Source of the DNA: Pelobates cultripes
Lineage: Eukaryota > Chordata > Amphibia > Anura > Pelobatidae
DNA: 64,000 nt
Assembly: GCA_933207985.1 (NCBI GenBank)
Contig: OW240921.1
Location: 3,070,529 to 3,134,528, forward strand
Direction of reading: 5' to 3'
In this document: in pieces, positions 1-11,619 of the stretch
Position numbering within the stretch: position 1 is the stretch's first letter
Layout of the letters: each line of letters begins with the position of its first letter
The notes under the pieces: model-generated
Database searches by the model: none
Told to the model about the DNA's origin: nothing
What the model saw: the letters and a program-made list of their open reading frames with translations, nothing else
Made by a program: the position numbers and the translations under genes

Positions 1-115
1 TCAACTATACAAATTGGGCCACACAGAGAGAGAACCTAATTTGCGGTTTGCTTTGAAGTGAATGAGCCAGGGAGGCTGGTCGGTGTCCGGTAGTTTTATC
101 TACCTAACAGGGAAA
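1..115. other. Unassigned flank
   Basis: No gene or recognisable element is visible in these bases. They are not part of the segment shared with 58164 onward, so the duplication boundary lies at about 116. Confidence 0.4.
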
Positions 116-195
116 AGTTATGAAATAACAGGGGTAGTTTCTTCACACCTGTGATCTTGTAATACTTGCTTCGAAGCCTCCAAGTTTGAAAAAAT

Positions 196-199
196 AATA

Positions 200-239
<40 letters not shown>

Positions 240-265
240 AATATATAAATATGTATATATGTATA
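196..265. repeat. AT-rich microsatellite
   Basis: An (AT)n-type run with interruptions. It is much shorter in the duplicate near 58250, as expected of replication slippage. Confidence 0.8.
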
Positions 266-898
266 TGTATTATTTTTGTCTTAAAGACACAACGCACCTT
301 AAAATATTTTTGTGTTTTTTTCAGTTACACTGTCTGATTGTATGGAGCCAATATGTCTGTATTCTTAATATGTGACAACACATGATAATTACATGTCTTT
401 TACACACATTCAGCTAATATAAGTTTTAATAATAATAAAATGTATTCATTAGGTTCTATCTATGAATATCTTAAATGTTACTAACATAGGTACTTAAACA
501 TAATTATATAATTAGTGTGAACATATGTAACCTGCTACTGACATGCTGTCAGCCATTTTACTGTTTGTCCGCCATCTTAGAGTATAATCAAAGAAGTATA
601 TTTACTTGAAGAATTATATGCTGAAGACAGTTTCTTGGACTTTAACAGGAAAGGATATTTTGCAAGTGTCCTACTAGCCGATGCCACGAGGGGGGGTGGG
701 ATTATGTGTGATCAGCTCTAGAAGAGGAAGCTATATCTAAATGTGTTAGCTCAGATTAGGTAAGAGTTGGATTTTAAGGAAGTGTCTGTGTAAGACACAT
801 GAAGTTTCATTACTGTGGTCAAGCTATCTGTTAGAAAGATCTACTGAACATGTAATCCTTAAACTTTTCATAACCTTAAACTGTTGGGTACACTAGAG

Positions 899-1039
899 CA
901 GGGATAGGCAACCTTCGGCACTGCAGATGTTTTGGACTACACTTAACATGATGCTTTGCCAGCATTGTGGGTGTATGGGCATTATGGGGGATGTAGTCGC
1001 CTACATCTGGAGTGCCTACATCTGGAGTACCTATCCCTG
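899..1039. mobile_element. hAT-type MITE, 141 bp
   Basis: It starts CAGGGATAGGCAACC and ends with the inverse-type terminus CCTATCCCTG. It is flanked by an exact 8-bp duplication, cactagag (891-898 and 1040-1047), which is the hAT target-site length. There is no coding capacity. The same insertion is present in the duplicate at 58900-59040, so it predates the duplication. Confidence 0.85.
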
Positions 1040-1369
1040 CACTAGAGTTTAGCCAACAGGAAATGTGACCATATTTGGAGTTCTCATTGAGCTAAACGGA
1101 GGGCTACTTCCGTGTTTAAAGTATGAGAGATGAGGAAAAATGTAATAGGATTAGGATTGCTTTTTGCTAATCCCCAGAGAGATATCCTCTGTATTACTAG
1201 TCAATTAAAAGGCTTTTATTATTGAATCTGGGAATATTTTTTGCTACTTCCACATTAGTATATATAGATATATAGATAAACAAATAGAATAAGAGATGCA
1301 CTCACAGGACTTCCAAATGAATACTTGGTTTAATGTGAAAAATGTGGTACATCTGCATCAAATCAACGT

Positions 1370-2546
1370 TGTGACAGACCCATCTGTCTGGATTACAAAT
1401 GCTTTGTTCGCCTGTTTTGCCGGTTACATGAATTTCCCCATTCGTATGCTTTATTCAAGGGAATGTCGGTTTTTGTCGAACGGAACTACCGAACGGACGG
1501 CCACCCAGAAGAGAAGTGTGCTGCTGGTTAACCTATTGATCCCAATTAGAACGTTGCGGTTAACCACAGACACTTCTCAATTAAAACCGAATGCCGGGTG
1601 GTCGTCGTTCGTATGTCGACCACGAGGCGGCGGCCATTTTGTCCATGCGAACGACCAGCGGTGTTCGACGATTATTTCATGGATCTGAAAACTGACACTT
1701 TTTCAGCCGAACACCGCTGAAGCCGTCGATCTCCCCTTCTCAATCGACAAAAGTATACGAATGCCAGCCGTTCGGGAGATTCAACCACACGAATGGACTT
1801 AACCCAGATAGCCGTCCCATGGAGTCAATCGCATACCGAAGAACTGAAAGAGACTTTGACTCCATGGCGATTGAACTGTGCGAATGGGATCTGAGCGCTA
1901 TTCTCCAATAATGTGCCCTCAGATCCAGGCTATCTGGGGATATGCAATACGAATGTAATATGTTCGGCAGTTATGAAGTTATGGATTTTCATGTGTTTTT
2001 GTGACTTGTGTTTAAAATGGCGATTGCCTCTGCTCGGGAGATAATTGAGTTACTTCCCAATTATCCCTCGAGCAGAGGGGAGGGAACTGTGATGCATGCT
2101 GGGAATATTGTGGGGATGTATGTCCAAAATGTCCCCATGTCCTTCTGTGATTTCAGTCTCCCATTTGGTCCCCTAGGGGAGTGTCCACCAAATGGGAGAC
2201 CTGCATAAATACCGGGCAGGTAGCCCACAGTAAATCAGTTCGTGTTTTACCCTCAAAGCGGAGCTTGGTCTCGTTATTGGGGGGATTTGGTTACCAGCGG
2301 CGAGAGACTGCTTATTTGGATTATTTGCCGCTTGGGAGATATTGTCGTTCGGTTACTAATTGCCGTTCGTGGATTTACAGCTCTTGAAGGGAATTAGTCG
2401 TACAGGTACCGTTCGGGAGTTTGGAGTGTTCCCTGGCTGGCAGTTCGCATGGTTTTATTATACCCGCTACCCGACCACATTATTGCGAACGGGGAATACT
2501 CTCTAAACGGCGGTTTGTATATTTCCTTACTGGAGGTACCGTAACA
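1370..2546 (+). mobile_element. Solo LTR, 1177 bp
   Basis: It begins TGTGACAGACC and ends ACCGTAACA, so it has TG...CA ends with a short imperfect terminal inverted repeat. It sits between exact 5-bp duplications aacgt (1365-1369, 2547-2551). The uninterrupted target is visible in the duplicate near 59368. A CATAAATA box near 2203, followed by a motif resembling the 34684-35904 LTR (ACCCTCA then a GTCTCG motif), places it in the same LTR family, in plus orientation. The short open frames inside it are not convincing genes. Confidence 0.92.
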
Positions 2547-2548
2547 AA

Positions 2549-2580
2549 CGTTTTGACCCTCAGCAGGTCTTTCTCAAAAT
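2549..2580 (-). ncRNA. Hammerhead-like core (degenerate) of a PLE end
   Basis: On the minus strand: TTGAGAAAGACC, a loop, GGGTC, then AAAACGTT. The arrangement is a CUGAUGA-like box, a stem II hairpin, and a GAAAC-like box with one change. The same motif occurs in the duplicate at 59366-59396. Catalytic residues are mutated, so activity is unlikely. Confidence 0.4.
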
Positions 2581-2849
2581 AACATACTGTAACAACAAAT
2601 GCTAATAAATAGGAAAATTACATTTACACTTATCAATAGAGTGTAGTGACCACCCACAAACTGATTGAAACCCAGAAGTGTGGGAAGACCGCGGGTGACG
2701 TCATCATGTTGTGATGCTCGTGGCTACAAACGTGGTTGCTAGGAGACAGACAGAATAATGTGTGAATCCAAATGAAGTGTCAGTGAAGTGACAGTGATCG
2801 AAGTCATGAATGAAATCATGGAAGAGAGAGAAAGATCAAACATATAGAA

Positions 2850-3025
2850 CAGTGGATCCCAACCCCGTCCTCAAGTACCCCCAACCAGTCCAGGATTTAG
2901 GGATTACACTGTTGTGTCTAAGGTGTTTTTAAAAGAAAGAAAAAAAAAACAATTTAGACACAACAGGGTAATCCCTAAATCCTGGACTGGTTGGGGGTAC
3001 TTGAGGACTGGGTTGGGAACCCCTG
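2850..3025. mobile_element. hAT-type MITE with long inverted arms, 176 bp
   Basis: The termini are CAGTGGATCCCAACCCC and GGGTTGGGAACCCCTG, forming long near-perfect inverted arms around an A-rich centre. The exact 8-bp duplication atatagaa lies at 2842-2849 and 3026-3033. The same element begins at 59671 in the duplicate and runs into the gap. Confidence 0.9.
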
Positions 3026-3333
3026 ATATAGAAGGCAGGCATAGTGTGTGTGAGTGTTATGTGGAAAAAGTGAGGATACAAACAATGTTAAAGTGCATGG
3101 GACGGAGTGACAACCACTAAACTGAAAAGATGGACAGTCTATATGCCACACCATTCTAACATATGTAAAACCTACATATACACATCTTCTACTGCAAAAT
3201 TATCAAGCATATAGAACTGGGACATGAACAACAATGTTTTATGTGAACAAAAAAATCACATTGACTATATTCAGACATGTATCAGTATTGTCATATAATA
3301 AAAAATGACTAATAAAGTATATAAAAAACAATG

Positions 3334-3544
3334 TACAGGTGATACTCGAAAAATTAGAATATTGTGCAAAAGTTCATTTATTTCAATGGGGTTTTCATGA
3401 GCTGTAAGCCATAATCATCGCACTTATGACAAATCATGGCTTGAACTATTTTGCTTTGCATGTAATGCGTCTATCTCATATATCAGTTTCCCCTTTTACG
3501 TTGCATTACTGAAATAAATGAACTTTTGCATTGTATCACCTGTA
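3334..3544. mobile_element. Tc1/mariner-type MITE, 211 bp
   Basis: The termini TACAGGTGATAC and GTATCACCTGTA are inverted repeats bounded by TA dinucleotides. The inverted match continues inward (AAAAGTTCATTTATTTCA versus its complement). There is no transposase. Confidence 0.85.
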
Positions 3545-4595
3545 TACCAAAAAATGTGGTTGGAGTTGGGTAGTGGAGAACATGTATTCCCCAAAAAACT
3601 TACTGAAAATAACAATTGTCACTTGATCTGTGAATAAAAACTACATTTAGAGACTGTACCCTAACCATCAATCATATTTTTCTGTTACCATTTATCTCTT
3701 TTTGTTTCCAAGGGCAGAATTTAGAATATTGAATGGAACCCTCAATGAACATGTTGAACATTACGCAGTTTGGTTAGTCTGTATTTCAGCTATATTTTGT
3801 CTCAGAGTTCGACTGAACACTCGATCAACCCTAATTTGGCCATATCGCAGTTTGATCCAAAACAAATCTCCAAATCTAATAATAATAGGTTTCAATCCTT
3901 CATTACTATTTTACAGCTTGAATTAGAGACAGGAAGTTTTTTAGCTGACCCAATAACGTTATGAGTAATAGATATCTGAATAAACTTGTTTGGATTGAGC
4001 AAATTACCATGAAAATTAAATAGTAATTAAATCACATCTACATAAACTTGCCACATAGTCCTAATTATATATCATATATTTACATCCAGCAATCTCACTA
4101 ACTGGTTTCTAAATGCTGTTGTCATAGAAAATCATTGGCAAATTTATATTTGCCACATTTTACGTTTAAATGATTATTTGATTGTATTTAGATAAAATGA
4201 ATGTGAGATCAAAAACTAGGTAAATATATTAACAAGACATAACACTTTCTTTGTATTTTCATTTGGTTATTAAGGTTCCAGTGAACTTAAAAAGCGACAA
4301 AAGTTTGCCATAATTTTTGTAAACTTTGTTGACATGTCAAAGCACGAGAAGGCTTTCATGAAGGATTTCCCACCTGGGAATTTCAGTTGGCGGAGAGTCC
4401 TCAGTGGTTGAAAATGGGCTATATTTAGTGTGTAACGGTTTTTATTTGTTGGCGTTTTATTTACAGCAGCAGGTTTTTGTCTGTTAGAGGTTTCAGTATC
4501 AGACTCATTAGGTGGTCGGTTTTCACTTTATACATAGTTTCACCACTTGTTAAACTTGCACCCAATAGAGTACAACCCATATTATCAAGGTTACC
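3545..4595. other. No gene seen; probable 5' region of the PLE
   Basis: AT-rich sequence. The two overlapping open frames around 3702-3964 match nothing recognisable and have no gene-like context. The region immediately precedes the first PLE reading frame. Confidence 0.4.
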
Positions 4596-7500
4596 ATGGA
4601 GGATTTTCTTTTGAGGGCTGGAGCCCTAGCGGATATAGCCGAAACAATACAAATTTCAGCACAAGAGGCAGAAAATATTATCTGGCCAAATACTACTGCT
4701 GATCTTGCCCACACCGATTCCATTAAAGATCTTTATAATGACCTCATGAAACTTATAAGACGTGAAGTGGACTTGGATTTACACAGAATTTTTATTTCCG
4801 ATTATTATCGCGCAAAAAGGATTCCCAGAGGATTTAGGGTAAGAAATGCACCCACTATTGGGAGACAAAATCCAGAATTTTGTAAGAAATGGATGGGAAT
4901 TGCAAATAAATGTTCACTTGATTGGATGATAATTGTGGTTGAGGAGGTTAAAAATGAATTAGTTTTCACTAAGGAATCAATTAACAAATTTGAAATGCTA
5001 CATGTAACTACTTTGAATGCAGCAACGTCCACCCAACACATAATGAAATTATAAAATGAAATTATGAGATATAGGAATGAGCTCATCAGATTTAAAAAAC
5101 AGAAAGTAGAAAAAGTTAATTTTGATTACACACATCATCAAGTGTATCATTGGATTAGTGGAGAAAGGCAAAGACCATTATTTCAAAGGAACAGACAACG
5201 AAAACGTAAACCACAATTCATATCTATTGAAACAAGTTCAGCAGAATCCACATCTGAAACAGACACAAGGACTGAACCAAGTCAAGGATCCGTTATGAGA
5301 TCAGCGCACCTATCACATTCCTCTACTTTTTTAGAGATGGAACAACATAAAAACGATCCCCCTGGCAAATTCACACGCCCAAGGAGAGGTTTAAAAGATG
5401 GAGACCAGTTAGAAGAGGACAAAGGAATAAGATTTATAAAGACAAGATCCAAACCACCGATCAAGAGGAAATAAATCCCATCTTTAACTTGTCATCTAAG
5501 ATTTTAACTAGTGATCATAATAAAGTATTGTCCAAAGGACTCACATTCGTACCCACTGCTCAACCGGATCATTTCAAGATGGACATTGAATTATTTAAGA
5601 TCAACAGAATTCTGAACATACAAGCTTCACAAAATACATGGACATCAAGGGCTCCAGCTCAATTCAAACTTAAAAGCATATGGGAACCCAAGATTGTGCA
5701 TCATTCAATTAAAACCTTTTCTACTATCCTCAGAACAGATATGGATAAGATATTATCCAAACAATTAAAGAGACCAGACAATTTGACACGGGCCAAAAGA
5801 GTTGCCCTGAAGGATCTTAGTGAAGATGATCAATTAGTGATCCGTTCAGCAGACAAGGGGGGAGCTATCGTCCTACAGGATTATGCTGATTACAGAAAAT
5901 AAATCTTGACACAACTTGCTGACATGAAGACATATACAAAATTATCTTTTGACCCCACGAATAAGATCACCAGCAAAATACAGAATTGGATCAAATTAGG
6001 GGTAGCAGCTAAATGGCTAGACCACAATATGGCAGAATTCCTATTGAATACACATCCGAAAATTCCGATCCTATATACATTACCTAAGATACACAAAGAT
6101 CCACAAAATCCACCCGCAGACCGATAGTATCCACTCGAGGAGGGGTGCTGGAACCAGTAGCCAAATTTGTAGATTTCTTTTGTAAACCCACAGTGGCACA
6201 GATACATATATGCTTGAGAGATACTTAAGATTTTTTGAATAAAATAAAAAATTGGAATGCACTCGATTCTCAGTATATTTTTGCCACAGCAGATGTAAAA
6301 AATCTCTACACCGTTATACCACATGAGAAGGGTATAGAAGCAATGCGTAATTTACTGACACAGTCAGAAATGTATGAAGGACCCCCTATTGAATTTCTGC
6401 TTGAAGGTTTACAATTAACTCTATCAAATAATTATTTTCATTTTGAGACATTTCTTTTATATCCAGGAGACCGGTACAACAATGGGATCAGCAATAGCCC
6501 CAACATATGCCAACAGTTTCATGTTTGCATATGAAAACATGTATATACTATCCAAATACAAGGATAAGTTGATTCAATATCCCAGGTTTGTGGACGATAT
6601 TTTTATTTTGTGGAAAGGTACGGCAATAGAATTGGAGAATATGATAACTGAATTAAATAATTTGGATTCACCTATCAAATTAAGTCTCACATACAATACA
6701 GAGAAGATTCAGTTTTTGGATGTGGAAGTATACTGGAACAACTTTAATATAGGATACAGACTATACAGAAAACCATCGGACCACAACACCCTGTTACATG
6801 CTAACAGCTTCCACCCTAATGCTCTAAAATCTTTTTTACCCATTTCACAATTTTTGAGGGTGTTCAGAAATAATTCAGAAGATGTCATTTGTACAGCTCA
6901 ACTTCATGATATGACTAGATCCTTTTTGGAACGGGGATATAAGTGTGATACTTTACAGAGTTGCCTTGAGAAGGCTGAAAAAATCTTTAAAGGAACAGAA
7001 ACAAAACAAAGGACTGATCCGACTTTCACGATTCCTTTACAATTCCATTCAGAAAGTCAGAGGTTCTCACAAAGTATTAAAATGAGATGGGACATCCTCT
7101 CTTCAGACAAGTCGCTTAACACTATTTTTTCTCAACACCCTCGGATTGCATTTCAACGCAACAGAAATTTTAAGGATATTTTGGTGAAAACAGATACACC
7201 GAGTTGCTATAGCCCTCAGACAGAGAATGTAAGGAAAGGTTGCTTTAAGTGTTCAGGCTGTGTCACTTGTGGTCACATGCTTATAGGATCTTCATTTGCG
7301 CATCCACATTCAGGCAAAAGGATTCAGATTAAACACCGGTGAACCTGTCTGAGTGATCATGTGATTTATCTCATTTCATGCCCTTGTGGCAAGTATTATG
7401 TATTCAAAACGGACATGACAGTAGGTGACCGTATTCATGGACACAGGTCAGGGATCATGATGGCTTTTCGTGACAGAAAGACTGAGAAGCCTGTGGCGAA

Positions 7501-7663
7501 ACATTTCCTTGAATTTCAACATCGTTTGCCAACCTTAAAATTTATTGCAATTGACCATATTCCACCATTTGTCAGGGGTGGGGACAGATCAAAAGTTTTA
7601 CTACAGAGAGAAACTTTCTGGATTAAACATCTTGATACAGTCCAACCAAAAGGACTGAGTTAA
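4596..7663 (+). pseudogene. Penelope-like element (RT plus GIY-YIG), frameshifted
   Basis: Consecutive reading frames at 4596-5054, 5064-5474, 5489-5902, 5906-6127, 6235-6534, 6443-7342 and 7361-7663 together follow the order of a PLE polyprotein. An N-terminal region comes first. Next is a reverse transcriptase with DKGGAIVL (near 5850), LPKIHKDPQNPPADR (near 6080), APTYANSFM (near 6500) and the catalytic FVDDIF (near 6590). Then follow a Cys-rich linker (CFKCSGCVTCG, near 7240) and a GIY-YIG nuclease starting VIYLISCPCG (7361 on). Several stops and frameshifts break it. In the nuclease the conserved Gly of the YVGKT-type motif is Phe (YYVFKT), so this domain would probably be inactive even if translated. 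Confidence 0.9.
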
Positions 7664-8380
7664 TACAATTCATTTAGTTGCTTTTTGAATGTTCGCTAAA
7701 GCATGTAGCATAAGTACAGATAGCGGTATAAGTAGTAATGGTGTTTCTTTGAGTGTCTTTATAATACGTACTGTATTCGATCAATAGTGGTGATGTCATT
7801 TTTTTAGGTATCATATCACCAGATTGACATTCTATTACATTGACATTTACACATTTATATATTATAGTACACAGATTTTACACTGTAGACCGTACACCTG
7901 ATAGTTGTTTCATATCAGAGTTTCAAGGTCCACTGGGTACATACGTTATTCTGCATTCATATAATAGCTTTGATATTCCCGGCTTATTTTGAGATTGGTT
8001 CCTCCATGCATGCTTTTAATTTTCACGATTCACATTCACAGTGTCTTTGCCGTTACTAGGCAACATGTTGGAAATCACATGACATCACGTCATCACGCAC
8101 GTATGGGAGGACGCGTTCAACGGCATCTGACTGCATCTGACACAGGGAATGTCAAACGGGGTTCACTTGGTGATTGGGTAAGTTATTGCATGGAATATAT
8201 ATTTCACTTCTGCACTGTTTTGGCATCTTGATAAAGACTGCTAGAAGGTCGAAACGTTGATTTCTTTGCTTACTATTTAATATAAGTTTTTCTAAATCCA
8301 GTGAGTGCTCTAATTTTTTCGGTTTTCTATATGTGCACAGAGATGCACCCTGGTAAATTTCGGATTAATTAGAATTTTTT
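7664..8380 (+). mobile_element. PLE 3' non-coding end
   Basis: This follows the GIY-YIG stop and includes the hammerhead-like core at 8227-8260. It ends near the AT microsatellite. No separate gene is supported; the frame at 7989-8231 lies inside this tail. Confidence 0.55.
8227..8260 (+). ncRNA. Hammerhead-ribozyme-like core in PLE end
   Basis: The sequence reads CTTGATAAAGACTGC, then AGAAGGTCGAAACGTTGA. That gives a CUGAUGA-like box with two changes, a hairpin that pairs GAC with GTC, then an intact GAAAC box. Hammerhead motifs at PLE termini are established. Whether this copy cleaves cannot be judged here. Confidence 0.5.
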
Positions 8381-8404
8381 TGGGAAGAGTGCCAGAGATT
8401 TGGG

Positions 8405-8423
8405 ATTTTCATATATATATTTA

Positions 8424-8480
<57 letters not shown>
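8405..8480. repeat. AT microsatellite
   Basis: A long (AT)n run. It produces spurious isoleucine/tyrosine-rich open frames. Confidence 0.9.
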
Positions 8481-8483
<3 letters not shown>

Positions 8484-8560
8484 CATAAGTGATTACATAA
8501 GTATACACGTAGAATTTAAATACATATATATGTATATATATATTAAAATTGTGCATGTAT

Positions 8561-9265
8561 ATTTAAGTAATCTTTTAGCATAATTATGTGATTTAATTAA
8601 TTATAATTTGATTGACATGCAGAAAGTGCAGAGAATTTAATGCGCAAGCACTATATTTAACCCTGTAACTTTCCAAGACACCATAAAACCTGTACACCTT
8701 TTCACACAAAAACAAATATGAACGCTAACTTTCACCAGTGTTTGTGACTAAGGGACTACTAAAAAAGACTAGACATACCCCACTTGCAGTACCTTGGGTT
8801 GTGTACTTTTGCAAATGGTATGCCATTATGGGGGTAATTCTCATTCCCGGGTTAACACACAGTCTCAAAGGTAACATTACTAATCTGGCAAATTTCAATG
8901 TGTAAACAATTATAAATGGAACATTCTATATTTGACCCTGTAACTTTCCAAAACACTGTAAAATCTGTTAATGGGGGGTACTGTTGTACTCGTGAGAAAT
9001 CGCTGAATACAAATATGTGCATTTTATTGCAGTAAAAGCAAACAGTATTATGACATTCACAGCTAAAATGTCAGACGGAACTACAATTGTTTTTTAAATC
9101 TTAAATTCTCACAGTTTCTTTTTATTGTATTAATAATGAGCTATGTTTCATATATGAATAGTTCATGTGAAATTAAAGCCCCGTTTCTCCTGAACAAAAT
9201 TATATATATTAAGTGTGGGTGCACTTAATGTGACAGCAGTGAATTACGGGTGAACAGACATATAG
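8561..9265. other. No gene; degenerate internal repeat
   Basis: The phrase CCCTGTAACTTTCCAA occurs near 8661 and again near 8936, with similar flanks about 275 bp apart. This suggests two divergent copies of a non-coding repeat. No coding signal is seen. Confidence 0.45.
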
Positions 9266-9415
9266 CGCAAATTCCAGTTTTTGTTAACGTTTTGTTTTGT
9301 TTAGAACGTGCACTATTGACTTCATCCTGAAGGGGTTAACTTTTTTTTCCTATTAAATGTAGCAGCTGTCTTGAAACTGCTTGCCAGCTACTAAATGATC
9401 AGTGAGCCTGATTTG

Positions 9416-9834
9416 CAAAATTATTCTTAACCCCCGAATTGCATAACTTTGCATTTCTCTACTTTAAATTTCATCTGCCATTTTAGTGCCCAGTCCCCCA
9501 ATCTATCCAAATCCCTCTGCAGCAAAGCAATATCCTGCTCACATTTTATTACTTTACAAAGTTTTGTGTCATCTGCAAACACTGATACATGGCTTTCAAT
9601 GCCTATTTCACGATCTTTTATAAATATGTTAAATAGAAGCGGTCCCAAAACAGAACCCTGAGGGACACCACTTACCACTTTTGTCCAGCCTGAAAATTTA
9701 CCATTAATTACAACTCGTTGTACTCTGTCCTTAAGCCAATGCTCTACCCAAGAACAAGAATATTCATCTAGACCAATTTATTTTAGTTTGAAGACTAACC
9801 TATTGTGAGGAACCGTATCAAATGCCTTTTGCAA
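9416..9834 (-). mobile_element. CR1/L2-like LINE, reverse transcriptase fragment
   Basis: The minus-strand frame 9678-9427 reads SGVPQGSVLGPLLFNIF, then VFADDTKLC, which are RT motifs of CR1/L2-type LINEs including the FADD catalytic site. It is a truncated piece inserted in the upstream flank of the relic gene and is absent from the equivalent flank near 38800. Confidence 0.8.
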
Positions 9835-10005
9835 GGTAATTAAACATAATAGCTGTGATTTATTTATTTATTTGGAATGTATCTCATTGTTTAATTTAAC
9901 CTACTTTTAATAACATTAAATAAATTGTTCAGGAAATATTAAGATTTCACAATAAATACTGGTTTGAGATGGTTACTGTTAACTGATGACTCACCATACA
10001 ATATG

Positions 10006-10012
10006 TATAAAA
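10006..10012 (+). promoter_or_regulatory. TATA box of the relic gene
   Basis: TATAAAA in the same context as 39010-39016 of the intact gene. A preserved exon 1 donor follows 55 bp later. It could still fire, but no complete coding sequence lies downstream. Confidence 0.6.
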
Positions 10013-10036
10013 CACCAGATCTGACTTGAGCAATTA

Positions 10037-10067
10037 CCACAGACCTGGAATTGGAAACTGAGTGCAG
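10037..10067 (+). other. Relic exon 1 (non-coding)
   Basis: It aligns to 39041-39071 and ends GAGTGCAG before GTAAGATACTC, the same donor as the intact copy. The start is only estimated, at about 30 bp after the TATA box. Confidence 0.55.
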
Positions 10068-10149
10068 GTAAGATACTCTCCATAATGTAATATGTTCTTA
10101 TCGAATGACTGTGTAATAAACAGACTATTAAACCGAATTATAGTAGCAA

Positions 10150-11270
10150 AGAATAGATATTCTTAGTTACATAATTACATAGCTGAAGAGAGACCAGCGT
10201 CCATCAAGTTCAGCCTTCCTCACATATGTTTTTGCTGTTGATCCAAAAGAAGGCAAAAAACCTAGTCTGAAGCACTTCCAATTTTGCAACAAACTAGGAA
10301 AAATGTCCATTTTGAACCCAAAATAGCAGTCAGATGTCTCCTTGGATCAAGCAGCTATTACCCCACTAATTAGAAATTATATCCCTGTATGTTATGTTTT
10401 TGCAAATATTTATCCAATTGCAGTTTAAACATCTGTATGGACTCTGACAAAACCACCTCTTCAGGCAGAGAATTCCATATCCTTATTACTCTTACTGTAA
10501 CAAAACCTTTTCTTTGCATTAGATGAAATCTCCTTTCTTCCAGCATAAATGTGTGACCTTGTGTCCTATATATAGCCCTGTTTATTAATAGATTCCCACA
10601 TAATGGTTTGTACTGGCCCTGAATATATTTGTATAATGTTATCATATTCCCTCTGAGGTGCCATTTTTCCAAACTAAAAAGATTTTCATTTTTTAACCTT
10701 TCTTCATAACTAAATTGCTCCATTCCTTTTATCAGTTTTGTAGCTCGTCTCACACATTTTCTAGTGCCATGATATCCTTCTTTAGAACAAGTGCCCAAAA
10801 TTGCACAGCATATTCAAGGTGTGGTCTTACCGGCGATTTATAAAGAGGCAAAATTATATTTTTATCCTGATAATTTATGCCCCTATTTATACATGACAAA
10901 ACCTTATTGGCCTTAGCAACTGCAGATTGACATTGCATATTGCTGCCTAATTTGTTGTCTATAACAATTTCCAAATCCTTCTCGTGTGTGGTCATCCCTA
11001 ATTCACTACCATTTATGGCAGGGGTGGGCAATCTGTGGCCCTCTGGATGTTTTGGACTACATCTCCCATAATGCTCTTAGTGCCATAATGCTAGCAAAGC
11101 ATCAAGGGAGATGTAGTCCAAAACATCAGGAGGGCAGCAGATTGCCCACCGTCGATTTAGAGTGTAAATTGCTTGTGCATTCTTGACCCCGAAGTGCATA
11201 ACTTTGCATTTCTCTATGTTAAATTTAATCTGCCATTTTAGTGCCCAGTCCCCCAATCTATCTAATTCTG
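10150..11270 (-). mobile_element. CR1/L2-like LINE, ORF2 C-terminal end and 3' tail
   Basis: Minus-strand frames 11277-11077, 11031-10750 and 10798-10370 carry the region downstream of the RT (GDWALKWQ, HLEYAVQFW, SYEERLK, FSLEK, IWNSLPEEV). The 3' tail near 10165 carries TTACATAATTACATAGCTGA. The matching piece in the intact gene's intron 1 is 39175-40257, so this insertion predates the gene duplication. A hAT MITE interrupts it. Confidence 0.85.
11019..11150. mobile_element. hAT-type MITE inside the LINE
   Basis: It begins CAGGGGTGGGCAATCTG, with inverted arms around TTTTGGACTACATCTCCC and its complement. Target duplications are unclear. The same insertion is present near 40000-40135, so it is older than the gene duplication. 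Confidence 0.7.
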
Positions 11271-11508
11271 AATGCAAATCTGATTCTAGTAATTAAATAT
11301 AAAGCTATCTGTTTATGTTTCTCTGAATTTATTAATTTAATCTGATTCTTCACAAACTGACACTGTTTAGATTTCTTTAGATTATTTATATGTTTTTTCC
11401 AGCTTTGATTTATCGTACTGAAATCAATCATTCTTGTGATATACCCACTGAGGGATACACACATTTTGTTCACATAATATCCACATGTGTGTACAGTGCA
11501 TTTTTTGC

Positions 11509-11612
11509 AGTGACGTATTAGCCGCGTGGCAAACAAGGCATTTGTCTTGGGCAGCATTTTCCAGGGGGGGGCAAAAAAAGGCGCCCCCAAATGCCCAGGG
11601 CAAATGTCTTGT
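11509..11612. mobile_element. Fragment of a hAT-like MITE
   Basis: It begins CAGTGACGTATTAGCCGC and contains G-rich and C-rich inverted parts (GGGGGGGGC, GCGCCCCC). The boundaries are approximate. Confidence 0.4.
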
Positions 11613-11619
11613 TAAAATA

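Larger units (their letters stand above)
1220..2600 (-). mobile_element. PLE terminal (pLTR-like) segment, minus orientation, split by solo LTR
   Basis: Read on the minus strand, the sequence around 2580-2549 and 1364-1220 has the layout seen at the end of the PLE at 8227-8380: a hammerhead-like core followed by an AT-rich tail with a gtgagtgcatct-like motif. It lies upstream of and inverted to the PLE body at 4596-7663, an arrangement known for Penelope-like elements. Assignment to the PLE family is inferred from these shared motifs. The 1370-2546 solo LTR is inserted inside it. Confidence 0.5.
116..2982. repeat. Segmental duplicate, copy A
   Basis: This stretch is nearly identical, in the same orientation, to 58164-59802. 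Both contain the same hAT MITE, the same PLE-end sequence and the same second MITE. Copy A carries a solo LTR (1370-2546) that copy B lacks. The other differences are mainly microsatellite length (for example the AT run near 200) and scattered single bases. Copy B ends at an assembly gap, so a true duplication and a misplaced haplotype copy are both possible. Confidence 0.85.

Noticed and set aside
1296..1688. 130-codon plus-strand frame across the left edge of the solo LTR
   Set aside because: It starts in PLE-end sequence and crosses the LTR boundary at 1370; the duplicate copy without the LTR lacks it.
8365..8556. Tyr/Ile-rich minus frame
   Set aside because: It is translated (AT)n microsatellite.
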